Assembly: GCA_028281005.1 (NCBI GenBank)
Contig: JANQKS010000102.1
Coordinates: forward strand, 1 to 64,000
Length of the DNA stretch: 64,000 bases
Reading direction: 5' to 3'
From: Pseudomonadales bacterium
Lineage (GTDB): Bacteria > Pseudomonadota > Gammaproteobacteria > Pseudomonadales > Azotimanducaceae
The position numbers were made by a program, and so were the translations under genes. A model generated the notes under the pieces. That model ran no database searches and had not been told where the DNA came from. It saw only the letters and a program-made list of their open reading frames with translations. Each line of letters begins with the position of its first letter. Within the stretch, counting starts at the first letter, position 1. Below, in pieces: positions 63,287 to 64,000 of this stretch.

Positions 63287-64000
63287 ATGCTACCTCCGGA
63301 AATACAAAGAATTGTCTTGCTCATAGCCTTGGCGGCCACGGGTTATTTACTCATCCTTGCTTGGAATGAGGACATGCAGGAGGCCAAATCCCCAGTGGCG
63401 GTCAGCGAAGCGCCACTGTCCGCAGGTGGGCAGGCGACCAGTGCACCGCCGCCGCAAGCGGACATGAGCGTGGATTTACCCACCGCCGACAGCGTACCCC
63501 AGAGTCAGAACAGTGATGTGCCCGATGCCAGTATGGTGGTGGGCAGCACAACGCCAACTCAGACGGTGACAGCGCCTGCTGTACCGAGTCCTTCTAACCT
63601 GGTGACGGTGGTGACACCCACGTTGAAGGTATGGATTGATTTGGTGGGCGGCGACATTGTGCGGGTGCAATTGCCGGATTATCCGGTTGAGTTAGAGCAA
63701 CCTGATGAGGCCTTTCTGCTGCTCGACAACACCGCTGTACATACCTACATCGCGCAAAGCGGGCTGATTGGCCCTGATGGTCCGGATTCTCAACCCCAGC
63801 GACCCACTTATACCGCGAACGTCGCCGAGCTCACCTTAAACCCGGGCGAACAACAGGAAGTTGTTCTGAGCACACAGCACGAGGGTGCCACCTTGCGCAA
63901 AATCTTCCGCTTCCGTGCGGACGACTATCTGGTGGATGTGGAATATGAGCTGATTAACGATGCCGCTGAGGCAAAACAAGCGGCCATGTTTGCGCAGATT
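63287..64000 (+). CDS. yidC: membrane protein insertase YidC, N-terminal part (runs off the window)
   Basis: The first 238 codons of YidC, starting at ATG 63287. An N-terminal membrane anchor (IQRIVLLIALAATGYLLILAW) is followed by a variable Pro/Ser/Ala linker (about 30-105). The periplasmic beta-supersandwich domain then begins at VTVVTPTLKVWIDLVGGDIVRVQLPDYPVEL, with FLLLDNTAVHTYIAQSGLIG. The frame is open to the last base. The five-helix insertase part lies beyond the window edge. Confidence 0.96.
   Translation, partial: MLPPEIQRIVLLIALAATGYLLILAWNEDMQEAKSPVAVSEAPLSAGGQATSAPPPQADMSVDLPTADSVPQSQNSDVPDASMVVGSTTPTQTVTAPAVPSPSNLVTVVTPTLKVWIDLVGGDIVRVQLPDYPVELEQPDEAFLLLDNTAVHTYIAQSGLIGPDGPDSQPQRPTYTANVAELTLNPGEQQEVVLSTQHEGATLRKIFRFRADDYLVDVEYELINDAAEAKQAAMFAQI

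Overview
The window is chromosomal DNA of a gammaproteobacterium and contains the replication origin. From about 54.6 kb to the right edge it carries gyrB, recF, dnaN and dnaA on the minus strand and rpmH, rnpA, yidD and the start of yidC on the plus strand, with a DnaA-box and AT-rich origin between dnaA and rpmH. The order trkH-trkA-rsmB-fmt-def, LysM protein, dprA, aroE, followed by a coxBAC/ctaG/surf1/ctaA/cyoE/SCO block, resembles the origin-proximal map of Pseudomonas and its relatives. The lipid- and flavin-oxidoreductase-rich left arm, PQQ dehydrogenase and ergothioneine genes suggest a free-living, probably marine, aerobic heterotroph of the Pseudomonadales/Cellvibrionales type. That placement is inferred from gene content and order only.

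Layout. 0-16.4 kb: an accessory, catabolic-looking arm with a serine beta-lactamase-like hydrolase, a secreted M20 peptidase, two luciferase-like flavin oxidoreductases, two TesB thioesterases, a lipoprotein that fuses a pectin-acetylesterase-type hydrolase to a metallo-beta-lactamase domain, a MAPEG protein, an FMN glutamate-synthase-like protein, an acyl-CoA dehydrogenase, a phosphoesterase, ArfB, DUF2165 and a sterol-desaturase-type hydroxylase. 16.4-31.7 kb: DNA polymerase II, SlyX, an MFS exporter, a TfoX C-terminal-domain protein, a shortened GNAT, an OmpA/coiled-coil pair, a PQQ alcohol dehydrogenase with its own cytochrome domain, an endo/exonuclease, DsbA, cytochrome c4, EngB, DNA polymerase I and a DUF2782 protein. 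31.7-35.0 kb: homoserine kinase, then the EgtD/EgtB ergothioneine pair. 35.0-43.9 kb: a complete aa3-type (caa3-like subunit II) oxidase operon with its heme A and copper assembly factors. 44.3-55.3 kb: YheV, AroE, DprA, LysM protein, Def-Fmt-RsmB, TrkA-TrkH, an LpxL acyltransferase and GmhB. 55.3-64.0 kb: the origin region.

How genes work together. The oxidase block supplies subunits (coxB, coxA, coxC), copper insertion (ctaG, SCO, and an SCO-like protein) and heme A (cyoE, ctaA), with SURF1. Cytochrome c4 and the PQQ dehydrogenase could feed electrons into it. DsbA and cytochrome c4 share the periplasmic redox theme. Def, Fmt and RsmB serve translation start and the ribosome; TrkA-TrkH is a potassium uptake system; EgtB-EgtD makes a sulfur antioxidant intermediate.

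The most notable non-gene signal is a pair of hairpins (4006-4044 plus strand; 9251-9290 minus strand). They share an identical 25-base core, each lies about 20 bases after a stop codon in the sense direction, and one pair in the enclosing stem differs by a compensatory change. They also form inverted repeats around a 5.2-kb segment. Most of the rest of the window is recognisable housekeeping DNA. I saw no tRNA, rRNA, insertion sequence, prophage or CRISPR array.
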